Part shown: positions 1 to 5,049 of the stretch, one piece after another | Numbering within the stretch: the first letter of the stretch is position 1 | Layout: each line of letters begins with the position of its first letter | DNA from: Sulfurimonas sp. | Lineage (GTDB): Bacteria; Campylobacterota; Campylobacteria; Campylobacterales; Sulfurimonadaceae | NCBI GenBank assembly: GCA_015487435.1 | Contig: WFPU01000217.1 | Location: 1-5,678 of the forward strand | Length of the DNA: 5,678 bases | Reading direction: 5' to 3' | Program-made: the position numbers and the translations under genes | The notes under the pieces: generated by a model | Database searches by the model: none | Told to the model about the DNA's origin: nothing | Seen by the model: only the letters and a program-made list of their open reading frames with translations

Positions 1-583
1 AGTTTTTCGCATTGAGCACCTGATAGCTAATATTGTAGTCAAGCTCTTCAAATGCCGCTTTTATCACAGCAAAGGTATTGCCATTGTCGTGATTTACCAT
101 ACCTTTGACATTCTCATAGATAAAGTATTTGGGACTCTTTTCCTTGAGAATACTCAATCCATTGTAGATCAAAGTGCCTCTAGTGTCATTCATTCCAAGA
201 CGTTTGCCTTGAATCGAATAGCTTTGACAAGGGGAGCCGAAAACAAAGAGATCAATATCAGCGACTGAAGCAGGATCTATGCTTGTAATGTCTGTATAGA
301 TATTGTTCACACTATGGTTGGCAAGGAAGGTTTCTCTTGCGTATCTATCTATCTCTATCATAAACTCATTTGTGTGATTGATAGATACATTTTTAATCGC
401 CTGTTCAGAGGTACCAATAGCAGAAAACCCAGTGCCACATTTAAGAGTGTCTACCTTATAGTCTGGATTATTCATGACTTTCATAGATTTTTTCATATTT
501 CTTTCCTTTGTGTTGAATTTTTTTGTTGCATTCATTTTTTCTCCTTGTGTTGATTTGTAATTAATTTTTGTTGTTGTATTCAT
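1..583 (-). CDS. C5-cytosine DNA methyltransferase (Dcm family), N-terminal part; runs off the left edge
   Basis: This enzyme would transfer a methyl group from S-adenosylmethionine to carbon 5 of cytosine in a specific DNA site. Family motifs appear in the right order: a motif I-like KCGTGFSAIGTSEQAI (AdoMet loop, with FSAIG where FSGIG is usual), an EIDRYAR segment, then LFVFGSPCQSYSIQGKRLG (motif IV with the PCQ catalytic cysteine) and YFIYENVKG (motif VI, ENV). The target-recognition region and later motifs lie beyond base 1, so specificity cannot be judged. The start is uncertain. Three in-frame ATGs (first bases 583, 535, 496) each have a Shine-Dalgarno site, and the domain itself needs only the 496 start. 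The longest is listed because frame is kept across all three. No restriction enzyme is visible, but it could lie outside. The small helix-turn-helix gene is 79 bp upstream on the same strand, so co-transcription is plausible. The family call is secure; the exact start is not. Confidence 0.93.
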   Translation of the reverse strand, partial: MNTTTKINYKSTQGEKMNATKKFNTKERNMKKSMKVMNNPDYKVDTLKCGTGFSAIGTSEQAIKNVSINHTNEFMIEIDRYARETFLANHSVNNIYTDITSIDPASVADIDLFVFGSPCQSYSIQGKRLGMNDTRGTLIYNGLSILKEKSPKYFIYENVKGMVNHDNGNTFAVIKAAFEELDYNISYQVLNAKN

Positions 584-601
584 TTTTCTTCCTTTGTTTG
601 A
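494..601 (-). repeat. Three imperfect tandem copies of a Shine-Dalgarno plus ATG unit at the methyltransferase start
   Basis: Read on the minus strand, three units begin TCAAACAAAGGA (from 601), TCAACACAAGGAG (from 553) and TCAACACAAAGGA (from 516). Each is followed within 5-7 bases by an ATG, at 583, 535 and 496. The first two ATGs continue alike (ATGAATACAACA and ATGAATGCAACA). The ATGs are 48 and 39 bases apart, both multiples of three, with no stop between them. The repeat is read directly. That it gives alternative N-termini or raises initiation is inference. Confidence 0.7.
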
Positions 602-630
602 TATTTGTTGAACTATGTATAGAACCACTA

Positions 631-653
631 TAAGAGCACCCCATATGCTCTTA
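631..653. promoter_or_regulatory. 8-bp perfect inverted repeat between the HTH gene and the methyltransferase gene
   Basis: TAAGAGCA (631-638) and TGCTCTTA (646-653) are exact reverse complements around a 7-base loop. The repeat lies just downstream of the HTH stop and about 50 bp before the first methyltransferase ATG. No T-run follows the stem on the minus strand, so it is a poor intrinsic terminator. An operator or an RNA hairpin that tunes methyltransferase expression fits better. A weak -10-like TATACAT lies after it on the minus strand (bases 615-621). Confidence 0.4.
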
Positions 654-662
654 AAAATGGTG

Positions 663-908
663 CTATGCTACTTCCATCACTTCTGATAGATAGTTAGCAA
701 CATAAATTAAAGGGAATACCACAGGCGCATTCTTTGCAGGACCAATTTTTTTGAATGATGGTATTCCATAGCCTTTTGAAATATAGTTACTTATGGCTCC
801 AACAGACATTCCAATCTCATGCGCAAGCTCTTTTTTATTGAGCACTGACTTTTGATATCTGTTTTGTAAATCTTTGAGAATTGCTTCTTGAACATTGATT
901 GTTTTCAT
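663..908 (-). CDS. Small helix-turn-helix DNA-binding protein (AlpA/excisionase-like)
   Basis: This 81-residue protein has a helix-turn-helix at about residues 22-46 (VLNKKELAHEIGMSVGAISNY), then a basic glycine-containing stretch (GYGIPSFKKIGPAKNAPVVF) and a final helix (IYVANYLSEV). That layout, with recognition helix, short beta wing and helix, matches the AlpA/excisionase type common in plasmids, prophages and integrative elements. It would bind DNA as a local regulator or a recombination/partition accessory factor. An AAGGAG Shine-Dalgarno site sits 6 bases before the ATG, so the start is firm. A -10-like TAGAAT lies on the minus strand at bases 941-946. It is divergent from the ParA-like gene across a symmetry-rich spacer, which is its most obvious binding region. 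No catalytic residues are seen. The HTH fold call is good; the exact role is open. Confidence 0.8.
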   Translation of the reverse strand: MKTINVQEAILKDLQNRYQKSVLNKKELAHEIGMSVGAISNYISKGYGIPSFKKIGPAKNAPVVFPLIYVANYLSEVMEVA

Positions 909-963
909 TTTGTGTCTCCTTGTTTTGTTTTGATGGTAAAATTCTAATAAATAAAAAATGCCT

Positions 964-973
964 GCTTCGAAGC
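964..973. repeat. Perfect 10-bp palindrome GCTTCGAAGC
   Basis: The sequence equals its own reverse complement and is GC-richer than its surroundings, as expected of a dimer-bound operator. It lies 55 bp upstream of the HTH start codon. Confidence 0.5.
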
Positions 974-994
974 CCTTGTTATGGCTGTTTGAGG

Positions 995-1006
995 AGAATG
1001 CATTCT
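995..1006. repeat. Perfect 12-bp palindrome AGAATGCATTCT
   Basis: This is an exact self-complementary 12-mer near the middle of the divergent spacer. Its centre (1000.5) is 32 bp from the centre of the GCTTCGAAGC palindrome. It could bind a dimeric regulator that acts on both flanking promoters. Confidence 0.5.
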
Positions 1007-1033
1007 TTCATTTCCCCTAATTAAGGGATGAAA
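1006..1033. repeat. Interrupted inverted repeat, TTTCAT-CCCT / AGGG-ATGAAA
   Basis: TTTCAT (1006-1011) pairs with ATGAAA (1028-1033), and CCCT (1015-1018) pairs with AGGG (1024-1027). A 3-base bulge (TTC) sits on the left arm and the loop is AATTA. That gives ten pairs in total. There is no following T-run, so it is not a terminator. It abuts the tandem repeats that begin at 1028. Confidence 0.4.
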
Positions 1034-1056
1034 AATATGGTAAAATATGGGAAAAT
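1028..1056 (+). repeat. Three tandem ~10-bp iteron-like repeats (ATG..AAAAT)
   Basis: ATGAAAAAT (1028-1036), ATGGTAAAAT (1037-1046) and ATGGGAAAAT (1047-1056) lie directly head to tail with about one helical turn per unit. An exact extra copy of the middle unit is at 933-942. They end 26 bp before the ParA-like start codon. Short tandem direct repeats upstream of a ParA-type gene are a known arrangement for operator/centromere sites bound by small DNA-binding partners. That role here is inference. Confidence 0.5.
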
Positions 1057-1081
1057 TTATTTTTAAGGTATTTTTAATATT

Positions 1082-2119
1082 ATGATTCTAGTAATGAATA
1101 AAAAGCATGGGGTAGGATGTACGTTACTCACATATAATATAGGTAGATTGTTTAACTTACCAATCTATGTAGATAAGAGCAGTTTTATGCTTGATAATGA
1201 GCATAAATACCATTTCTCACAGGTGAAGAAAATCACTGCCACTCCAAAGCATGGCATCTTTGATATAGGTGCAAATTTTGAAACACGCTATGCTAAAAAG
1301 CTGATTGAGAAAGCAAAGTTAATTATCATTCCGTTTGAATATGGCTATGAGAGTATGGTTGCCACTATTCAGACACTGAAATATATTGGGTTTGTTTCAA
1401 ATAGAAAAATTCCAACAATGCTTATTTTGAACAGACTTGACAAGCAGGATTTTGAGAGAGATTTTAATTATACAAGAAGCATGATAGAGACTTTTGTGGA
1501 AAATGGCATCCAAATTAGTCATATCTTTGATAGATATGATGTATCTCAAGAGAGAGTGGTTTTAGGGAGACCGAGAGAAGGAAGAAATTTAAACCAAGAG
1601 TCGAGAAATGAAATTGCTAGAGCAAATGCCATGCTATATGCAGAAGGTTCGGGACATATCTATTTGACATACTTGAGAAATTCATATAGCCTACAATCTA
1701 ATTTAGTAGAAGGAGAGTATTTCTTAGATAAGATGTATAATCATGATTACATCGAAAATGGATTACATGGTTTCTCTTCTTTTCGCACAAATAAGGATTT
1801 TGAGTATAGATACTTTGTCTTTCTTGCTAACAAGATATTAGAAGAAGTAGATTATAGAAATGAAGAAGTATATATTCAAGATAAAGATATGGTGTTATTT
1901 CGCAATATGTATGGAGAATATCTTTCAAATAGATATCCTGATTTAGATCAATCAATTTATTATGAGATAGGGGGAAGTCTAGAAAAACATAGACTGCATA
2001 ACATTCATATAGATTTTAGAAAACTTCAAGATACGGAATATAGTCGAAATAAAGAGAAAAAACTTATTAAGGATATGGCGTACATAGGGTTTATGGTTGA
2101 TGTGTTGTATAGAGGCTAA
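1082..2119 (+). CDS. ParA/MinD-like P-loop protein with degenerate Walker A
   Basis: The N-terminal ~170 residues follow the ParA/MinD (SIMIBI) plan. The deviant Walker A loop is K8-H-G-V-G-C13-T14, followed by YVD (D31), FDIGA (D61) after a beta strand, IIIPFEYGYES (83-91), and MLILNRLD (113-120), the usual strand ending in an N. ParA ATPases use KGGxGK[T/S]. Here the signature lysine (K8) remains, but the P-loop lysine is C13 and one glycine is H9. ATP hydrolysis may therefore be altered or lost. Residues ~170-345 match nothing I recognise; they are charged, tyrosine-rich and have no membrane segment. The ATG at 1082 suits the family, whose proteins start a few residues before the loop. Its Shine-Dalgarno site is weak (AAGG, 13 bases away). 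It is divergent from the HTH gene across tandem repeats, as in plasmid or element partition loci. It could be a partition or element-maintenance factor. Family call fairly sure, function not. Confidence 0.68.
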   Translation: MILVMNKKHGVGCTLLTYNIGRLFNLPIYVDKSSFMLDNEHKYHFSQVKKITATPKHGIFDIGANFETRYAKKLIEKAKLIIIPFEYGYESMVATIQTLKYIGFVSNRKIPTMLILNRLDKQDFERDFNYTRSMIETFVENGIQISHIFDRYDVSQERVVLGRPREGRNLNQESRNEIARANAMLYAEGSGHIYLTYLRNSYSLQSNLVEGEYFLDKMYNHDYIENGLHGFSSFRTNKDFEYRYFVFLANKILEEVDYRNEEVYIQDKDMVLFRNMYGEYLSNRYPDLDQSIYYEIGGSLEKHRLHNIHIDFRKLQDTEYSRNKEKKLIKDMAYIGFMVDVLYRG

Positions 2120-2189
2120 TATTTTTTATAAAAGAATAAGATTTGGTGAATTTTAAAACTTTACAGGCTGCAAGAGCATTAAAATTAGT

Positions 2190-3722
2190 TTAAACATCCA
2201 GCTTATACATTCCCCCATATACATTTTTAATAACACCTGCGGGAAGTTTTTTTCGCAGTTTTTTTATTAAACTTCTTACAGAGTCGATTGACTTATCGCT
2301 ATTTTCACCCCATACATGGAGAATAATGGACTCAGCAGTGACCGCATATTTACTCTCTAAATTTAAAAACAGACTCTCAAAGCATAAAGATTCTGATTTA
2401 CTCAACTCTATGAGTCTCTCTTCTTGAAATAGTTCTCGTGTTGTACTATTATATTGTAGTGAATCATTAAGAGAAATAATCTCAGCTTTATTATTTGAGG
2501 CTTGTTCTTGGATACTGGTTAAAAGGTGCAAAAGCGCATTAAAAGTCTCATCTTTAGATTCTTCGGGATATAACTTGTCAATTCCATAACTATATATTTC
2601 ATCTTCTTCAGAGAGTGCTACGATGGTCATAGTATGATTGAGTAACTCTTTAGAGTTTGGAGCAGAATAGATTTCACCATAGGTATAAAAACCACTTGTG
2701 GGAGCTATACTTGCGATGGGTTTTAGATCATGATGTATATCTTTACCCATAAACCTTCGCCTAGCCATACAAGAATAAACAAATATGGTCTGCACAGGAT
2801 TTTTTGCTATTCTCTGCCCTAATTCTATACCGCTTTTAATAATATGCTCTTCATTGGTAAAACTAAAATTTAGTTTATCTCCTTCATTGAACTCTCCTGC
2901 AAAATGAATAGAACCATCATCATTGATATTAAGACCAGCTCGTGCTATATAAAAGCCATCTTTATTGATAATAAATGGAAAATCAATACCGATTGTTGGC
3001 TGTTTGTCAGCAGCATAATTAGGAAGAGTAATTTTGTTGAGATACTTTTCATACACATTGACTGCTGTTTGTGCATTTATCTCATAAATAATATTTTTAT
3101 TGCACTTTGTAACTGCCATATTGCCACCAACAGGCTGCCATGCTAAAGTGAAGTCGTTATATACTTTTAAAACTTCCGAGTCAATACTCAAGGCAACAAC
3201 TGCCTGTTGGAGTATGGAGTCTTTATCACATACAAGTGTCTTTTTAAATTCAGCATTATCACCAGATAGTCCGCCTGCAATAATTAAATTTGGATACTCT
3301 GCATGAATAGCATTAATAAGCCCTCCGATATTACAAAGCAGTCCATCTGCGAATATGATAAGAAGTTTTGAATTTTCACTCACAATGTTGTCACATATGA
3401 TTTTTGCAGATTTCTCTTCTTTATCTATTTCAAATGGAATAAGCTTGTGTTTGAGTGTTGATTTCTCAAATGTTGTAAAAGAGATGACTGTCTTGTGTGT
3501 ATCTTCATCATCATTATGAATAGCACCGTCTGTTGTAGTCCCTATAATGTGTGCATCCGGTAAAAGCTCATTAATCAGATCTAAAACCTGACGCATCTCT
3601 GTTTCAATGTTTGTGTTGAAAAAGGCTTGAATCAGCAAACTATCTATGTTCTCAACATTTGTAACTATGTACTTTTTTAAAGAGTCAGGATTGTCATATG
3701 TGTGTATAAAAGTGTGAATCAA
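2190..3722 (-). CDS. FIST-domain sensor fused to an OmpR/PhoB-type winged-helix DNA-binding domain
   Basis: The FIST N-terminal domain spans roughly residues 15-200, with GTTTDGAI and a LIIAGGLSGDNAEF stretch. A FIST C-terminal domain (about 215-365) ends in YSCMARRRFMG and SGFYTYGEIY, which are hallmark segments. A helical linker (~385-435) leads to a winged helix (437-510): LIELSKSES, AESIILHVWGE, SVRSLIKKLRKKLP and the wing VYGGMYKL, typical of OmpR/PhoB effector domains. FIST domains are thought to sense small ligands, possibly amino acids; they are usually joined to histidine kinases, cyclases or chemoreceptors. There is no receiver domain, signal peptide or membrane segment, so this looks like a cytoplasmic one-component regulator. 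The start is TTG at 3722: an in-frame TAA lies five codons upstream and the next in-frame Met would cut into the FIST fold. The gene is divergent from the membrane-protein operon, its likely target. The domain call is strong; ligand and target are inferred. Confidence 0.9.
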   Translation of the reverse strand: MIHTFIHTYDNPDSLKKYIVTNVENIDSLLIQAFFNTNIETEMRQVLDLINELLPDAHIIGTTTDGAIHNDDEDTHKTVISFTTFEKSTLKHKLIPFEIDKEEKSAKIICDNIVSENSKLLIIFADGLLCNIGGLINAIHAEYPNLIIAGGLSGDNAEFKKTLVCDKDSILQQAVVALSIDSEVLKVYNDFTLAWQPVGGNMAVTKCNKNIIYEINAQTAVNVYEKYLNKITLPNYAADKQPTIGIDFPFIINKDGFYIARAGLNINDDGSIHFAGEFNEGDKLNFSFTNEEHIIKSGIELGQRIAKNPVQTIFVYSCMARRRFMGKDIHHDLKPIASIAPTSGFYTYGEIYSAPNSKELLNHTMTIVALSEEDEIYSYGIDKLYPEESKDETFNALLHLLTSIQEQASNNKAEIISLNDSLQYNSTTRELFQEERLIELSKSESLCFESLFLNLESKYAVTAESIILHVWGENSDKSIDSVRSLIKKLRKKLPAGVIKNVYGGMYKLDV

Positions 3723-3751
3723 TGTAGCACTTCTTTAATTTGAATTAACAA

Positions 3752-3801
3752 ATTTTACTCAAAAACAGTTAAGTTCTAACTTAGTACCAACTTTTATTAT
3801 A
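3752..3801. promoter_or_regulatory. Divergent promoter/operator between the FIST regulator and the envelope operon
   Basis: TAAGTT (3770-3775) and AACTTA (3778-3783) form a perfect 6-bp inverted repeat with a 2-bp spacer. AACTT also recurs at 3778-3782 and 3789-3793, an 11-bp direct spacing typical of sites for OmpR/PhoB winged helices. For the plus operon, TATTAT (3795-3800) can serve as a -10, placing the direct repeats at or near the -35. For the FIST gene, minus-strand TATAAT (3796-3801) or TAAAAT (3752-3757) can serve as a -10. The repeats are read directly; binding by the FIST regulator is inferred from position and domain type. Confidence 0.5.
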
Positions 3802-3835
3802 CACTTCTGAATATTTTTCAACAAAAAGGTTTTCA

Positions 3836-4108
3836 ATGAAACAATATGTAATTGAGGCGGGCATTGTACTATTTATAGTTCTATTTATGCGTTTAACAAT
3901 TATGGACAATGGATTCATATTTGGTTTTAAAGAGAAAATGGGATTTGATATGCCTATTCAGAAAGTAGAATATGAATCTCAAAAACAATCTTTCTTAAGA
4001 ACTTTTGAGTCAAATCTTGCGGTTATGCAATTTCTACAACAGTATAGCTTTGTTGTTCTTGGAAAAAATGGAGACAAATGGTTGTTCTTCACTAGTGTGA
4101 AAAAATAA
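3836..4108 (+). CDS. Small single-span membrane protein, function unknown
   Basis: This 90-residue protein has one hydrophobic segment near its N-terminus (about residues 4-22, YVIEAGIVLFIVLFM), best read as an uncleaved signal anchor or a single transmembrane helix. The remaining ~65 residues are polar and mixed, ending in VVLGKNGDKWLFFTSVKK. No cysteine, lipobox or known motif is seen, and I do not recognise the family. AAAAAGG ends 6 bases before the ATG, so the start is well supported. It is first in a same-strand group, 24 bases ahead of the RDD gene, and so very probably shares its transcript. Its neighbours suggest a role at the inner membrane. A 111-residue minus-strand frame that overlaps it is a shadow. 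Confidence 0.78.
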   Translation: MKQYVIEAGIVLFIVLFMRLTIMDNGFIFGFKEKMGFDMPIQKVEYESQKQSFLRTFESNLAVMQFLQQYSFVVLGKNGDKWLFFTSVKK

Positions 4109-4132
4109 AAGTTAAACTCATAAAGGAAAAAA

Positions 4133-4567
4133 ATGGAAGATACAAGAAAAATTGGATTTGGAAAAAGATTAGTGGCATATTTAATAGATACCACTTTACT
4201 TACAATTGTACTTTTTATGGTGATTAAGTTGATGATAAAATCATTGTTTGATGGAGATGATTTAACACATGAACTTGCAAAAACAATAGGAAATATGGTT
4301 GTGTTACTCAGCATATCGTTATATCTTGCTTATTTCACTTTCATGGAAAGTTCAAAGATGCAGGCTACAGTCGGAAAAATTGTTATGAAAATCAAAGTTG
4401 TTAATGAGAAGTTTGAGAAACTTACTTTCGTAAATGCGCTTGGAAGATCAGTAAGTAGATTAATTTCAGGAATGATTTTCGGTATTGGCTATCTTATGGT
4501 GTTGTTCAATAAGGATAAAAAAGCCTTACATGATATGATCGCAAAAACCTATGTTGTTGCGAAGTAA
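4133..4567 (+). CDS. RDD-family membrane protein
   Basis: This 144-residue protein is an RDD-family inner-membrane protein. The name-giving Arg and two Asp residues fit R12 and D19 (GKRLVAYLID) and D134 (KKALHDMIAKTYVV). Three hydrophobic segments are visible: about 13-34, 52-70 and 107-125. The ATVGKIVMKIKVV stretch (78-90) matches the family's conserved A-T-x-G-K loop between the second and third segments. Length is typical for a single-domain member. The family's function is mostly undefined; some members are proposed to act in transport or cation exchange, so no substrate is claimed. AAAGGA lies 5 bases before the ATG. The gene is 24 bases after the small membrane protein gene and 26 before the lipoprotein gene, a tight operon. 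Its last 24 codons (with stop) are repeated in decayed form at 4922-4993. Confidence 0.9.
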   Translation: MEDTRKIGFGKRLVAYLIDTTLLTIVLFMVIKLMIKSLFDGDDLTHELAKTIGNMVVLLSISLYLAYFTFMESSKMQATVGKIVMKIKVVNEKFEKLTFVNALGRSVSRLISGMIFGIGYLMVLFNKDKKALHDMIAKTYVVAK

Positions 4568-4593
4568 TCACAATTTAATAAAGGATGAATTAA

Positions 4594-4908
4594 ATGTTTA
4601 AATTATCAAATGTATCGATAGTATGTATATTACTTGGAAGTTTTGTTATGCAAGGCTGTGGAGAACCAAGTAGATTTGAAAGTGCATGTGTTAACTTCGC
4701 ACCATGGAGTACACAAATGTCTGGGGAACAACAACAAAAGCTATGTAGCTGTCTTGATGATTCCAAATCTGAATTATCAGAAGATTATCAAGAAAAAATA
4801 ATAAATCTTTGGGAAAGAAACGCATATGAGTTGTCTGTTCATGGGGATGAAGAAAATAACCAGAAATTCTTTGGCATATATGCTCGATGTCATCGCTCTG
4901 GTTTATAA
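4594..4908 (+). CDS. Small cysteine-containing putative lipoprotein
   Basis: The 104-residue product begins with a lipoprotein-like signal: a short polar start with K3, a hydrophobic core (VSIVCILLGSFVM) and a QGC22 junction. The -3/-2 residues (M, Q) are not the usual L/A, so the lipobox is imperfect but plausible. After lipidation the mature part (~83 residues) has four cysteines: C32, a C51-x-C53 pair and C99. Such spacing could give disulfides in the periplasm. The rest is mostly predicted helix and charged. No enzyme motif is seen and I do not recognise the family. AAGGA lies 8 bases before the ATG. It follows the RDD gene by 26 bases. Its first codons (MFKLSNV) recur as MFKISNV at 5017, part of the duplication scar downstream. 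Lipoprotein call moderate; function unknown. Confidence 0.75.
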   Translation: MFKLSNVSIVCILLGSFVMQGCGEPSRFESACVNFAPWSTQMSGEQQQKLCSCLDDSKSELSEDYQEKIINLWERNAYELSVHGDEENNQKFFGIYARCHRSGL

Positions 4909-4918
4909 CAGGGATAAT

Positions 4919-5037
4919 CTTATGATGTTATTTAATAAGGACAAAAAAGCATTACATGACATGATTGTAAAAAATTATGTTGTTGTAAAGTAATCATATA
5001 TAAAGGATTTTTAAAAATGTTTAAAATTTCAAATGTA
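4919..5037 (+). repeat. Second, diverged copy of the RDD-tail/lipoprotein-start junction (first copy 4493-4614)
   Basis: The two segments keep the same order: end of an RDD gene, a short spacer with AAAGGA, then the first 7 codons of a lipoprotein gene. The coding part matches at 60 of 72 bases, and the lipoprotein start at 19 of 21. About half of the RDD-tail differences are silent third-position changes. The spacers differ in length (26 versus 23 bases). This indicates an old tandem duplication of an RDD-lipoprotein pair followed by loss of most of the second pair. Confidence 0.8.
4922..4993 (+). pseudogene. Remnant of a second RDD gene (last 23 codons and stop)
   Basis: The reading frame encodes a 23-residue tail, with LFNKDKKALHDMI in its first half and NYVVVK at its end. 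It matches 19 of 23 residues of the intact RDD C-terminus at 4496-4567. The body of the gene with its membrane segments is absent; only 10 unrelated bases separate it from the lipoprotein stop. It still starts ATGATG but has no good Shine-Dalgarno site, so translation is doubtful. Confidence 0.7.
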
Positions 5038-5049
5038 GCCAACAGATGA
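5017..5049 (+). pseudogene. 10-codon remnant of a second lipoprotein start, overlapping the next gene by ATGA
   Basis: AAAGGA (5002-5007) lies 9 bases before this ATG. The frame reads MFKISNVANR then stops, the first seven residues copying the start of the lipoprotein MFKLSNV. Its TGA (5047-5049) overlaps the downstream ATG (5046-5048) as ATGA. The downstream gene has no clear Shine-Dalgarno site of its own. This broken leader may therefore now serve as a translated upstream ORF that couples translation to it. Confidence 0.55.

Larger units (their letters stand above)
909..1081. promoter_or_regulatory. Divergent control region between the HTH and ParA-like genes
   Basis: This 173-bp spacer must hold both promoters. 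It contains two perfect palindromes (964-973 GCTTCGAAGC; 995-1006 AGAATGCATTCT) and an interrupted hairpin at 1006-1033. It also has tandem repeats at 1028-1056, one of which (ATGGTAAAAT) recurs exactly at 933-942 over the likely -10 of the HTH gene. Palindrome centres are 32 and about 20.5 bp apart, close to three and two helical turns, so bound proteins would sit on one face of the DNA. This density suggests a multi-site operator, or a partition or origin-type site. No ORF was found here. Confidence 0.55.

Noticed and set aside
314..553. Plus-strand 79-residue open frame
   Set aside because: It is antisense to the methyltransferase N-terminus, rich in F, C and H, with no ribosome site; a shadow.
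1028..1056. CRISPR array
   Set aside because: The units are only 9-10 bp and contiguous, with no spacers; they are iteron- or operator-like direct repeats.
2120..2189. Bidirectional terminator between the convergent genes
   Set aside because: There is a T-run and the 10-bp TTTTATAAAA palindrome, but no GC-containing stem on either strand; too weak to call.
2904..3306. Two plus-strand frames (80 and 68 residues) inside the FIST gene
   Set aside because: They oppose a clear FIST coding frame and have no recognisable motif or ribosome site.
3979..4314. Minus-strand 111-residue frame across the small membrane protein and RDD genes
   Set aside because: It overlaps two well-supported plus genes with good ribosome sites; its composition reflects the complement of hydrophobic codons.
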